A DNA stretch of 64,000 nucleotides from Hemileia vastatrix (taxonomy: Eukaryota > Basidiomycota > Pucciniomycetes > Pucciniales > Zaghouaniaceae). The translations under genes and the position numbers were made by a program. The notes under the pieces were generated by a model. The model was not told the origin of the DNA, ran no database searches, and was given only the letters and a program-made list of their open reading frames with translations. The stretch's first letter is position 1; the number at the start of each line of letters is the position of its first letter. Of the stretch, positions 45,951-56,863 are shown one piece after another. Location: assembly GCA_030280995.1 (NCBI GenBank), contig JASXTE010000017.1, positions 10,440,498 to 10,504,497 of the forward strand. Direction: 5' to 3'.

Positions 45951-47138
45951 ACTATATGCACTAATTAAGTTAGTAAACTTAAGATTAGCACCCAGAATTC
46001 ACAAAAACACTTAAAATCTCCTAATTAGTCAAGGATTTACCTGTGCAAGTGCCTGCCAAGACTGTTAATTCAGTCACCCCACATCTCATGTCCTCTTTTT
46101 GGTTTCTCAATGGGTTCTTATGTTATATTGGTTCTTTTTAAATGGGAATTTCACAGGGAAAATTTTTATAATTAGTGTTTTAATTTCTACTGTTAATCCT
46201 CCCTAATTAGACATTATTTTAAATTCCTTTTATTTCCTTATTTAGTATTTTAGTTTAAGAATAACACGCACATACTCTCTTTTTGGGTTATTACTATATT
46301 TTGATGGATTACCCCCATGTTATTCTTGTATTTTGGCATGTGATATGAATCTTCCTTTGTTATGGGAAAGTCATTGGGTTGATGGGAATGTGGAATTTCT
46401 AGAAAAGAGCATCATTATCCATGTAGAGGACTGGTAAAACAAGGGGTGGACACTAGGGATTTATGGGTATATAAGGAGGAAATGTTTGGGCTATTATTCT
46501 ACATTCTTTTGCATCACCTTTTAAATATATAATTAAAAAATTACAATACATGTTCATTAGCACTGTTAAAGTCTTTTAAATATTATTTTATATCAATAGT
46601 TCTATTTTTCTTCCAACTGTAAGCTGTAACCATTTATAATAAGTGAGAATAAATTACTGAGACCATTATATTTAATTATATTTTAATACTTAATTGGATT
46701 TGGACAACACTATTCATAATGGACCATTAAAATGTTCTAGACAACTGACTAAAAAAGCTATTCATGTCTCTGTACTTGAGCTCAGCCTGACATTACCTGT
46801 TGCGTAGTATCATTGAGTGGAAGATGAGGATACCAAATGGTAGGCCAGAGGAAATAGGTTTAGTAGTTTGGGACAGACTTTAGATTTTTCAAGGCTGATT
46901 TTTACTTTTGTTGATTTTTTTTTTTTTACTTTTTGTAAGTTTTGCTTCTAGGTGAAAAAAAATCAGTTTTTTGTTTCTAGATGAAAAAAATGCAGTTTTT
47001 TTTTTTTTTTTTTGTGAGATTTTTTTTGTGAACTTTTTTTTCCACACCACCAAAAAAGGAATGAAAAAAAAAACTCAAAAATATACCCAACCTAGCCAAG
47101 AATATACCTATTGTGTATATTTTACTCTGGGTGTAGTG

Positions 47139-47562
47139 TATCTGTGTTTGGGTGATTCTTTGTTTCAAGATCTGGATTGGTATTATCACTCTGTTAAATA
47201 GTGATAGTATTCATCTTGCAACTTTACCTATTCTAAAGCCAAAATAATCCAAAACTCTTCAATAGATATTACATTATTTTTTTTAAAAAAAAATGGATAG
47301 AGGTCAATGACAGCATTTTCTATAACTTCTTTAAATTCTGCTTATAGCTAGTGCTATCAAGGCAGGAGAACCCCATTAACTGGACATGTAGAAGTTTTTT
47401 TTGATTTATGGTTGGGACCCTATGTATAATGCTGGAAGTGACTCTGTATGAGCCCTTTCTGAGACTTGCCTGAACCCTGCCTATTTCCCCTCTACGCATT
47501 GACATTGATTTTCTTTACTCTACCTACTTTTTTCCTCTCTATCTTAACACTATCAAATTTGT
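47139..47562. other. Spacer, nothing recognised
   Basis: AT-rich DNA right of the 6.1-kb element. No repeat or credible ORF was seen. Confidence 0.45.
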
Positions 47563-47722
47563 TTTTTACACCACACGGCGTAACAATTGAGTAATGGTTG
47601 TGCAACAAATACATAACAATTATTATTGATTGCAAGGAGACATAGAGATTGTTATGTATTTATTACGCAACCGTTACACAACTGTGACGCATTTGTTACG
47701 ACTTGTGGCGTAAAGAATGGTT
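47563..47722. repeat. Foldback (hairpin) element
   Basis: The arms CAACAAATACATAACAAT (about 47603-47620) and its inverted partner ATTGTTATGTATTTATTACG (from 47649) are part of a longer imperfect inverted repeat extending to GGCGTAAC (47577) and GTGGCGTA (47704-47711). The outer ends read ACACCACA.. and ..GGTAGTG(TA). It resembles a small MITE, but no clear duplication was found. Confidence 0.6.
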
Positions 47723-48753
47723 TTGGTAGTGTACGCTCTCCATGTTTGGGCTGTTTTTCTCTTATTCATACTCACCCTTCCTTACAAATATCCTATAAGC
47801 TTCTCTTATTCTTCATCCATTATATTCTTCTAGATCAAGTTGGATGCAAGCTCTGAAAATTTTATCTGGATGAAAAGTAATAGCATTAAATAACTTTTTT
47901 TAATTTAACTTTTAACATGATGTTTTGTACATTTATACAATTTTTATTCATCACCAATGTCACAAACATTTCCGTTCTTTTGTTAATTTTTTCTTTCTTT
48001 TTTTCTTGAGTCCTATTTTGCCTATTTTCTGTTGCATTGGCCATAAAGACATGTTGACTCAACTATTCGTGAATTGAGATTGAAATGTGGATGATGCAAA
48101 TGATAGGCTTCTAACATTAATAATTAATGTTAACATTCCCTCAACCATACCGGTAGCCATTCCACTCAATTAGAATTTCTATACGTTATAATGTGTCATA
48201 TTTATATTCTTCATTATATTTGATACTTTTTGGAAACTCTGTAGGGCCCCACCTTCCATAAAATATACTTCTAATGTTGTGCTTCTATTCCTTTTTTGTT
48301 GACAATCTGAGTATTTTTTATCCCTGTAAAATATTTTCTGGTAACCTGAAATAAATAACTTGCGTTTCACTATTCTGTTTCTCGTCAGATACTGGAAATG
48401 CGTTTTGAAACAAATGTAGTAAAGATCGAAATTGGGTAGTACCACTTTTGGTGCAAGATAAGGGCCTCCCAAGACTGAGAACCTTTAGGAAAATCAGCTT
48501 CAGAATTTCGAGGTGGTGTGATATAACACCATAAGGTGAGCCACGACTACTTCCACTTAAGAGAGAGTAATAGGTTTAGCTCGGTGTTGTCGCTCGACCG
48601 GTGGTTATTTCCCCTCCGCCATGAGGAACTCACAATTACAAATTTGAGACAATGAATATAGAATTCCGGCTTTGTGTTGAATTACCGCTGCTGAATTTAT
48701 ATAGAATATGTTTGAATGTAAGAAGATGGGGAGATAAGTCTGAAATAATGAAG
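47723..48753. other. No gene recognised
   Basis: Base composition starts to shift from about 48.4 kb: CpG and GC become more frequent. Only short, unconvincing ORFs were seen. Confidence 0.4.
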
Positions 48754-48938
48754 ATACTGCTAATTCCAAAACGCTTGCGAGTTTACAAAAAAAAAAAAAA
48801 AAAAAAAACACGCCTCCCCTGCCATAATGTGCTTGCATATCAGCTGACCTTGCACATCCAAGCACATTTTGGCGGGCGATGGGGGTTTTTTTTTTTTTTT
48901 ATTTTGAAAACCACAAGCGTTTTGGAATTGGAAGTACT
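48754..48938. mobile_element. Poly-A/poly-T foldback element, copy 1
   Basis: The outer arms AATTCCAAAACGCTTG (48762) and CAAGCGTTTTGGAATT (48914) flank A23 on the left and a T-run on the right. The inner arms are AATGTGCTTG and CAAGCACATTTTGG, around a central CAGCTGACCTTGCACATCC. It is nested palindromic and non-coding. The same inner and right parts recur at 55420-55590. Confidence 0.75.
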
Positions 48939-51900
48939 AATAATGAGAAAAAAAATATCTGGATGGCTGCTTTGCATCGCAGGTGCATACTGTCGCCCCA
49001 GTTTCTTTAGAGAATACAAGCGAGAATACCAAACCGCATTTTGAGTGCCGATGACACAAGTACTTAATCTTAACCAGTGACTGGGATGACTTTTTCTTTT
49101 CCTGAACCTTTCTATTAGCTATTCTGTGGAGTTACTTTAACCTTGCATCATTTTCGAACTTACTTAATCCAAGGTTACAAGTAATGTTTTGAATGATCAA
49201 AATCGTGCCAAAAACGTTCGACTCAAGCACAAGCTCAATTCAAAATTAATCTTAAACTTGAATACTCGGCAAAGAAATTCCAAAATACTTCTTCGTCTGC
49301 CTTCTCAAATTATCAAAATATGAGTCAAGATCAACATTTTTTCCACTTGGAAATTTTTTCTGGACATTTTCTCGAAATGTATCAATTTGTCACTCTATAG
49401 AAAACATTTACTTCCTTTTTTCTACTGAGGGCGCGAAAACTTAATAGCATAATGAATGTATGTGCATAATTTTCATTGGGAAGGTATACCAGAATTAAGA
49501 TAAAAATGCGATAAATAATCAATAGAGTCTCAGAGATGGAGGAGTGGTTAAAATAGCTAAAAGAGTGCGAACAATTTGAAGGACATTAAATAATCTACCG
49601 CAACTCTTGAAATAAATTCAGTATTGTCCGCAGTACATGGTGTGAACATGAGACGCAGAGTCATAATAGTTTTGAAACTTGTCGCATCTATTTTTTCTCT
49701 TCTAGAAATACTTTTTATTGTCACTTAACCTCGACTCTAGATTCAAACAGACAGATTACTTTGAATATTTTATCCTGAAGAAAAAAAAAGCGATTTGTGC
49801 GACCTTTTTTTTCAAAAATGCTTGAGATTTTATTTTGTAATCATATAAAAGAAAACTATATCTTTTTCTTTAGTTTTTATTGATGTTTTATTCTTTTACA
49901 TTCAAGTTTCTTTCTATTTTTCAGTAAAAATGGAATAAGATTTTTTCAAGTGGGTAGTGTTGATTTGGGTAAAGAGTTTTTCTTAAGGTGTAATTTTTAT
50001 TCAGGAGCTGTAAGCCTTTATTATTTCAAAAGAACTCCTGTGAAAGCTCTTTGCCTCCTGAATTTTTTTCTCGAGATATTTTGCCCAGCATGAGTCACGC
50101 GGAAAGAACAAAATACAATTCGACTTGGAAATGTAACAAAACGGTAAAGTTTGTATGTATTATCAGCTTAGGAAATCACAAACAAACCAGTTGTTGGACA
50201 GGAACACGGTGCTGATGCGAAAGATAGTCGTGAAAAATTTCAAGGCTGAAGTAGCTTTGATGATACTATTTGAAAGATCTCGGCACGTAGGATTGAATAA
50301 ATTTATAGTCAATTTTCTGCTTGCATGCTGTGATACCAAATCGGCACCGAACACTAATGTTTGTGTCCTGCAAAATATCGGAAGCAGCGGTGTAAAATTC
50401 TTGTTGGCTTCTCTGTATCAGATTGGTAAGCTGAACTTCGGGAATATTCAATAAAAAACATGTAACGATCGTGTGTTTAGTCTGTTTGGTTTGTGCGTCT
50501 GTATTTTAGAATGAACATATGAATTTTAAGCTTTTGAAAATATAAACAGTGCGTAGATTTCTTCAATATGTTCGGCGCAATAACATTTATTGGCTGCAAT
50601 TAATTTCAGGTAGCTAAATATGCTTGAGGCGACAAAGGATATTTTCAAGGTGGGATTGACCCACAGGCTACGACAGCGAAATTAGAATGTCGCCTGTATA
50701 TACTGTTAAGTACATGCACTGGGCGTGACATCTTACTGAACGTCGTAAGGTGTGAGGTCAACAAGCACAAACATGGACTTGACATGAAAACACCAGCACG
50801 GGGAGTGGATACCACAAGCGAAAAAGCACTCAAGAAAACCTTAAGTAATTGTTTTAGGCTTTGATTGCTTAAAGTGCAGATGATACTTTGCTAGTAGCGC
50901 GATGAAGATATTCTGACTTTAAGAATAATCACAAACAATAAAGATAACATTATCAGTACTTTTTCACTTGTATTGATACGTTCAAACATTCTTTCACCTT
51001 GCATTTGTGTGTTTTTTACTTTGATTTATGAGCGCAGCGCTTCAGAGATTGGATACACGTTAGTAACATTAGCACTTGCGCAAGACAAGCTCCAATCTCC
51101 GCCACCATTTCCTTTTCCAACTTTTTATACCTCTCTGAAGAATTCAAAAACCTCAGTTTACGTTTAAACTTCCTTATCATATTATCCTCTTCTGTTTTTC
51201 TTCTTAGAAAAATAGTATCGACTAACTGAGCTAATATATTGAGAAATATTCATTCGCTCTCGCTTTTAGCAGGCTGAACTCCTGTTCACTCATAGCATAG
51301 TAGAGTTGAATATTATACTTATCCCCTCCTACTCCTCTCATTAGCCCCTATATCTTAAACTGTTTGCTATAGAATTGAGTAAGTTGAACCACCACGACAA
51401 AATACGGACCAAAGCTTGAATTTAGATAAATAAGGCCGATAAAACCTAGAATTCATTGCAGCAGCGATTCTTCCTACATTTTATCGAAAAATTGTAAGTA
51501 AGAACTAATCTTCTTTAGGTCATTGTCTGGTAAGTACTATTAGATTCTATATCTCTCCTTCTTTTCAATTTTTCTTCAGCCGTGTCAAACTTTATTATAA
51601 AAGCGATAGTTATCTAAGCGTTAAGCTCACATACACTTTGAAGTTTACTGTGAAGCAGTAAAGAAAAAGGACGCAGAAAGAACTGTTGCAAGATTGGAAA
51701 CCGTTAAATTTTAGATATGATCTGACAAATGATTTTGACCCTTGATTTTTTTTGGATTTCTTCGCTAAAATTTTATTTCGATCACGAATTTACGATAACT
51801 TGCCATTTCTTCCCTTCTGAATGGGGTTGGCTCGGCTTTGACATGATATCATGGATGTCATTAATTACCCATTGCTTAGTAGGCGGGGCCAAGTTCTTTA

Positions 51901-52064
51901 GGAAGTGAAACTGGAACTCGTAACGTCAATACTTCGAAATCACATTGGATTGTGTAAACAGATTGCTCGCCACATTTGAGTAAATCGATTATTCTTCTCG
52001 ATCAACTCTAAGGGAGATATCTATTATCCTCCGAATATATACATTCCAAAATCCACATTTAAAG
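48939..52064. other. Non-repetitive segment without a callable gene
   Basis: Higher GC and CpG than the transposon regions, with few repeats. Short frames exist (for example minus strand 50451-50266, starting MNIPEVQLTNLIQRSQQEFY) and could be exons of an unrecognised gene, but no multi-exon model could be built. It is upstream of the WOPR gene and may hold its promoter. Confidence 0.4.
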
Positions 52065-53507
52065 ATGAGTGAATGGCATAAATCTTGGGCTTTAGAATGC
52101 CCCTCATCATCCAATTATTCCGATGAATCTCCCTACTCCCACCCTTCCCCTTCTTCAACCACTGCACTCATCTCACCTAGCCCACATGAAGGACTCGGAG
52201 ATCATCTCCTTCATGCTTGCCACTCCATACGCTCAAGCTGCTTCCATTATTCTCAGCACCACGCAATTTGTGGACAGCATCCACTATCTTTGGTTCATCA
52301 GTTTCAACCTATTGTGCGTATCCGATTACATATCTTTCATTTAAAGTCATTTTTTGTTCTTTTCTGTTTGAAAACTTATCTTCCTATTACTTGCTTCCAT
52401 AATTTCTTATTTAATCGCTTTATAACTTCATGTTACTGTGCTTTGAATATCTCTATCTCCTTCCTGCTTTGTGATTGCTCATACTTGAATCAACAACACG
52501 TTATTTCTTTCTTGTTCATTTACTAATATTGACACTGGCTTACCTTTATTGGTTCCTACTAATATATAAATGTATATTTAATCTCAAACCAAAGCCTTCA
52601 TCTTTTACTATGATGAATGAAACCTGGTTTGGACTAGTTCAAACGCCTAAAGATGCCTATATCTTATTGGAAGCTTGTAGGACAGGAAAATTACATCGAA
52701 TCACTCGTCGCTTGACCGATCTCGAGCGTAGCCAGGTTATTAGGCCTGGGGCGATTTTTGTTTGGGAAGAAAAAGAAGCAGGCATCAAGCGTTGGACGGA
52801 TCATGTTCGCTGGAGTCGTCAGTGTTATTAACTTTTATTTGGAAACATTTAAAATATATAATTATTTTCTTGGCTTCACAGTTCTAAATTCTATTCAACT
52901 ATGTTTTAAATCTAAGGATATAGTTTTTTTCATTCCGCCTTAAAATAAGAAATTTGCTTCTAGGATGTGTAGTTTTCGCGTGCTAAATGGTTCTTGAAGT
53001 TTTTACATGATCATCACAGCTAGACTAACTGATATATGTTGAAAAATCTTATTTAATATTTAAAATGAGTGCAGTTGGTAATATATTACCTAAATAAATG
53101 TTCCCTTAACTTATTTTTTTAGCTATCATATGACATATCATAAAACACCAATAACACTAATAGATCCTTCCCTGGCTTTTCAATATTCACTTTTAGCTTC
53201 CCGAGTTTCAGGTGCTTTCTTAATTTACTCTGAATTACTTTCTGCCTCAACTCGCCACAGACATCCCCATCCAACAGACCCCTTGCTCAAGCAATCCTTT
53301 TCCTCAACCACCGTTGATGGAAAAAGACTCCATTTGATTGCTTATTATTCGAAAGCCGCACTTGATTCTGGATATTTACCAACTCCGACAAATGATGAGC
53401 GTCTTCGAGAGATTGTTGTACCCTCTGGTGTATATCCGGACCATCGAGCCTGTGGAACTGCATCTGGAGAGCTTGTCCGCTACCGCTCCAGAACAGCCCT
53501 TCATTAA
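52065..53507 (+). CDS. WOPR-domain (Gti1/Pac2-type) transcriptional regulator
   Basis: Model: exon 1 52065-52313, exon 2 52595-52817, exon 3 53197-53507; introns GTGCGT..AAAG (with TACTAAT upstream of the acceptor) and GTCAGT..TTTAG; 260 residues in a continuous frame. Exon 2 is the WOPR N-terminal half: ETWFGLVQTPKDAYILLEAC, then RRLTDLERSQVIRPGAIFVW and KRWTDHVRWSP. Exon 3 gives SRVSGAFLIYSELL, then LLKQSFSSTTVDGKRLHLIA and DERLREIVVPSGVYP. WOPR proteins bind DNA through both halves and control morphology and virulence switches in fungi. The splice giving W-S-P-S-R-V matches the family exactly. Exon 1 (serine/histidine-rich) and its weak donor are uncertain. It is shorter than most family members and is the only likely host gene in the window. 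Confidence 0.8.
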
Positions 53508-55419
53508 AGGATTTTTTTTTTGATATACTTAAAGATTTAAACTCTGCTTGTTCTTGCTTACTTCAAAATTTCTGTTTGAAATTTGATCTTGGATGATTAG
53601 ATGATATTTGATATCACCTTTTTTTAACAGAAGGAGGGAGATGTAAATCAAAGATTTCTTATTATATATGGAGGCATTTAGATGCACATTAACTTTCTCA
53701 AAAAAGTGTTGAAAAAAATTATAATTTTTTTACGCGATATATAATCAAATTTAAGCAAAACTATGAATGGCGACCATTAATAGTCTTAATAAGTAATTTT
53801 TTTTGAAGGCTGCCTTGAATATTTTAGGGAAAAAAATACTGCTGCTTTAAATTTCGCGGTGTAGTTTCTGTCAGTATTTAGGTTTTACCAGGAAAAATTT
53901 TAACGACTCAAGAAGTCTGTGCAACTGGGTAAATATGATGATTTAATACACCTAAAATCATCTATTCATAGGTGGTAAAATGAGCTCTGCTTAAGAATAT
54001 GAATTAGTAAAAAATTCAAATGTAATGTAATTTCTCTTGAGGCTATCTAAAGTAGCTACTTCTTTTAGTCTACACAGATATCAGAAAATACACTACTCCT
54101 TTATAATGGCGCACCTTCTGCTTTTGTTCTTTGCTTTCAAAAGGTTTAAAAGTATTTTATCCGATAATTAAAACTTGGTATGTGCAAAGGAAAAATATGA
54201 TAAATACCTTAATATTAAATTATTAAGACATGTTTTTTCAATTAAAATGTAATTTCTGAAATTAAGTGAAGTGGTTTATACTTTTTCTTATGTTCTCAAG
54301 TTTATTGCGAACTATTCATAGGCCTGAGAAATATCGGTTTTTTTTTGTTTTTTTTTGGAAACAAAGAAATCATGTATTAGCCTGATACCGGTTTAGGTGA
54401 AAGAATAGAATAATCGACTTTTTTAATTTGGAATTTTCTTTCCAAATAACAAAAGATATCATGCCACTATACGCACATATATAAATAGCCAGATATCAAC
54501 TTTTGTTCTAGCTTTTGACACTAAAAGTGCATAGCTGGGTAACTGCTTGAGGTTTTCTGAGATTTATAGCTAAAAATGTACAGCCACTTTAGAAACGCTT
54601 GCGTTTTCATGATATTTCTCTTTGTCTCCCCTCCTTCAACGAAATGCGAGGTTAAGACAGCTGGCCTCATCCATCTTGTCTATTAAATAGTCACAGGCTT
54701 GATCCCGCAATTAAAAAAAAATTGAAATCACATTCTGGGAGGGGTAAGGGAGGAATTATCTTTCCAAAAAATTTAGGCTTTTCTGAAATAGCTCTATTTT
54801 GATTACTAAGAGCTCAAGAGTTTTCTTTATTAATTAAAATTAATAGTCCAACTTGCAAAAAACGCACGCTAAAAAAATCCTTTAGTGACAACGCAGACGA
54901 TCGTAGAAAATGTCATGATTGTCTAAACTTTATCAGTCTGCTTGGCCTCTCATGTTTCCATCTTGTTTGAATTTAAGTAAGAGGAGGATGCATGGGGCCC
55001 AAACCTTGCATCATATTCCGACATACATTTTTCAGTTACAAATGAGTACATCTCAATCTTCAGCATAGTTTGCATATGTTTCCAAAAATACAGATTCTTT
55101 GATTTATTTGAATATTTTTCAATGTCATTATCAGCTTATTCTTCCGTCTCTATCTCATAATCTTAAGAAGAAAAATACGGTTATTTTTTGCGTGGAATTA
55201 GTTAACTTGAAACTGATGAAGTATTTGTTTTCTTATATAATATTTTCTTATCTGTTTTACAAAATTTACTATGCTCATTGGATTTACTGGTCTCCGTATC
55301 TTGAGGTCATGGTTTTCATCATCAATTAAATTAATAAATTTTTCCCAAGCAACTTTTATTTTGCTTGACTTTACGTTTTCGCCATTATTTCGCTACCTTC
55401 TTAACTTTTCAAAAAGAAA
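53508..55419. other. 3' flank of the WOPR gene, no further gene seen
   Basis: No protein-like ORF of note and no repeat until the second poly-T foldback element. Confidence 0.45.
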
Positions 55420-55497
55420 AATAACCACCCTTCTCATGCCAAAATGTGCTTCTATGTCAGCTGAACGTGCACATCCAAGCACATTTTGGCGGGCGGT

Positions 55498-55554
<57 letters not shown>

Positions 55555-55590
55555 CGCAAGCGTTTTGGAATTGGAAGTACTTTTAGCACC
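55420..55590. mobile_element. Poly-T foldback element, copy 2
   Basis: Shares with copy 1 the order AATGTGCTT, CAGCTGA, TGCACATCCAAGCACATTTT, GGCGGGCG.TGG, a long T-run (about 50 T, 55500-55550) and then AAGCGTTTTGGAATTGGAAG plus TACT. The left outer arm is missing or degraded, so this copy is truncated. Confidence 0.75.
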
Positions 55591-56264
55591 GACTGAGTTA
55601 AACGCAGAGATTATGCGTTGAATCAGATCATACTAGGTTGAGATTGAGATAGACACTTCTAACAATTGCAAGGTCATGGACAGTTTAGTAAATTTTTAAA
55701 CTGAGTGTCTCACCTAATCCCACCAAAATCAGGTTTTCACATCCAAGAAAGCACATGCATAAGGAAGAATGAAAAAAAAACAGTGTAGTATGATAACCTT
55801 TTTTTAAGAATTATTAGTGATTTTACTGTAAATGGGCCTTTAGCAGGTCCTTTGTTCAATTTATATGAAAATAATTGGTTGATTGGAGTTTTCGTAAGTT
55901 TAAATTGGATTTTTAGAGACTTCTAAAGGGTCCCATACTTTCATAATAATGTTGTTCAATTTTTATCCATTTCATTTTTAAGGTTTTGGATGAAAATTAT
56001 CAAAAATGTGTGATTTTCTGTTTTGAAATGGGTTTAACGTGGTTAATAAAGCGTCAGAATTCAAAGCCTTATACCTCCTAAATCACCATGTTTCCCGTTA
56101 ATCCATAATCTACTCTTATCTTAACTGTAATGATTTATTGCAGAAATCGCTATATATACGACAAAAGTAATGTGCATTACTGAATGATAATAGGTTTAGT
56201 TTAGATAATGGTGTTAGTTATATAACAAGAAAATTATTGATACTATTACATCCATTGATCATTT
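55591..56264. other. Spacer before the Copia element
   Basis: No gene or repeat was recognised. Confidence 0.45.
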
Positions 56265-56839
56265 TGTAAAGACTTAAGAATAATAATAATGTTAGTTTTA
56301 AATAATAGGACTGGACTGGACACTGAGTAAATTGGACAATGAAGAGGACTGGACTGGACAATGGAATGAGAACTGACTGAAAAGAAATATAGTTATAAGA
56401 TATTGATAATTGGATTTCAGAAACACTGTAGAAGAGCATACATACATGTTACCTTAAGAATAATAATAATGTTAGTTTTAAATAATAGGACTGGACTGGA
56501 CACTGAGTAAATTGGACAATGAAGAGGACTGGACTGGACAGTGGGCTGAGAACTGACTGAAAAGAAATATAGTTATAAGATATTGATAATTGGATGCTGC
56601 AAAGAGTACAAATGCAAGCATCCTTTATAGTGAACCGTTCAGTGTAGATGGAGAAAGAATGAAGATTGAGAATATGAATATAGATAGTAATAAATTGTTA
56701 AGAAAAGAGAAGAATTGAAATAATGTAGATAAAATAACTGATAAATTAAAATTATTTAAAACGGAGTAATTGAAGATTATTTGCTATTATATTAATAATA
56801 AGAAAACATGATTGGCAATAAGAATAAATTAACTTGACA
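56265..56839 (-). repeat. Copia 3' LTR (575 bp)
   Basis: TG..CA ended. It contains two copies of an internal ~180-bp tandem unit (AAGAATAATAATAATGTTAG.., GGACTGGACTGGACACTGAG..). It differs from the other LTR in repeat number. Confidence 0.93.
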
Positions 56840-56850
56840 CCTTCCCTTGC
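56840..56850 (-). other. Polypurine tract of the Copia element
   Basis: On the minus strand GCAAGGGAAGG lies immediately before the 3' LTR TG, the expected second-strand priming site. Confidence 0.8.
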
Positions 56851-56863
56851 TCAATACAGTGAT

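Larger units (their letters stand above)
41053..47138 (+). mobile_element. 6.1-kb non-autonomous CACTA-type element with A-rich core
   Basis: The termini start CACTACACCC and remain similar for about 65 bp in inverted orientation (shared TAAAATATAC-like, GGCTTGGTTGGGTATATTTTT-like words), then as looser T-rich similarity for another 60 bp. A TAT duplication flanks it (41050-41052, 47139-41). No transposase is present. The interior consists of about 2.7 kb of nearly pure A/T microsatellite-like DNA (41140-43870), featureless sequence (43871-45528), a nested Harbinger MITE (45529-45950) and further AT-rich DNA with no gene (45951-46950). All ORFs in the core are low-complexity artefacts. Confidence 0.85.

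Noticed and set aside
48652..49044. 130-codon plus ORF
   Set aside because: It runs through the poly-A/poly-T foldback element (poly-Lys and poly-Phe tracts).
50155..50454. Overlapping ORFs of ~60-100 codons on both strands
   Set aside because: No recognisable motif, and no splice-linked neighbours could be joined; left as unassigned although the minus frame looks mildly protein-like.
52123..52402. Alternative ORFs overlapping WOPR exon 1
   Set aside because: They do not splice in frame to the WOPR exons, whereas the 52065 frame joins at phase 0.
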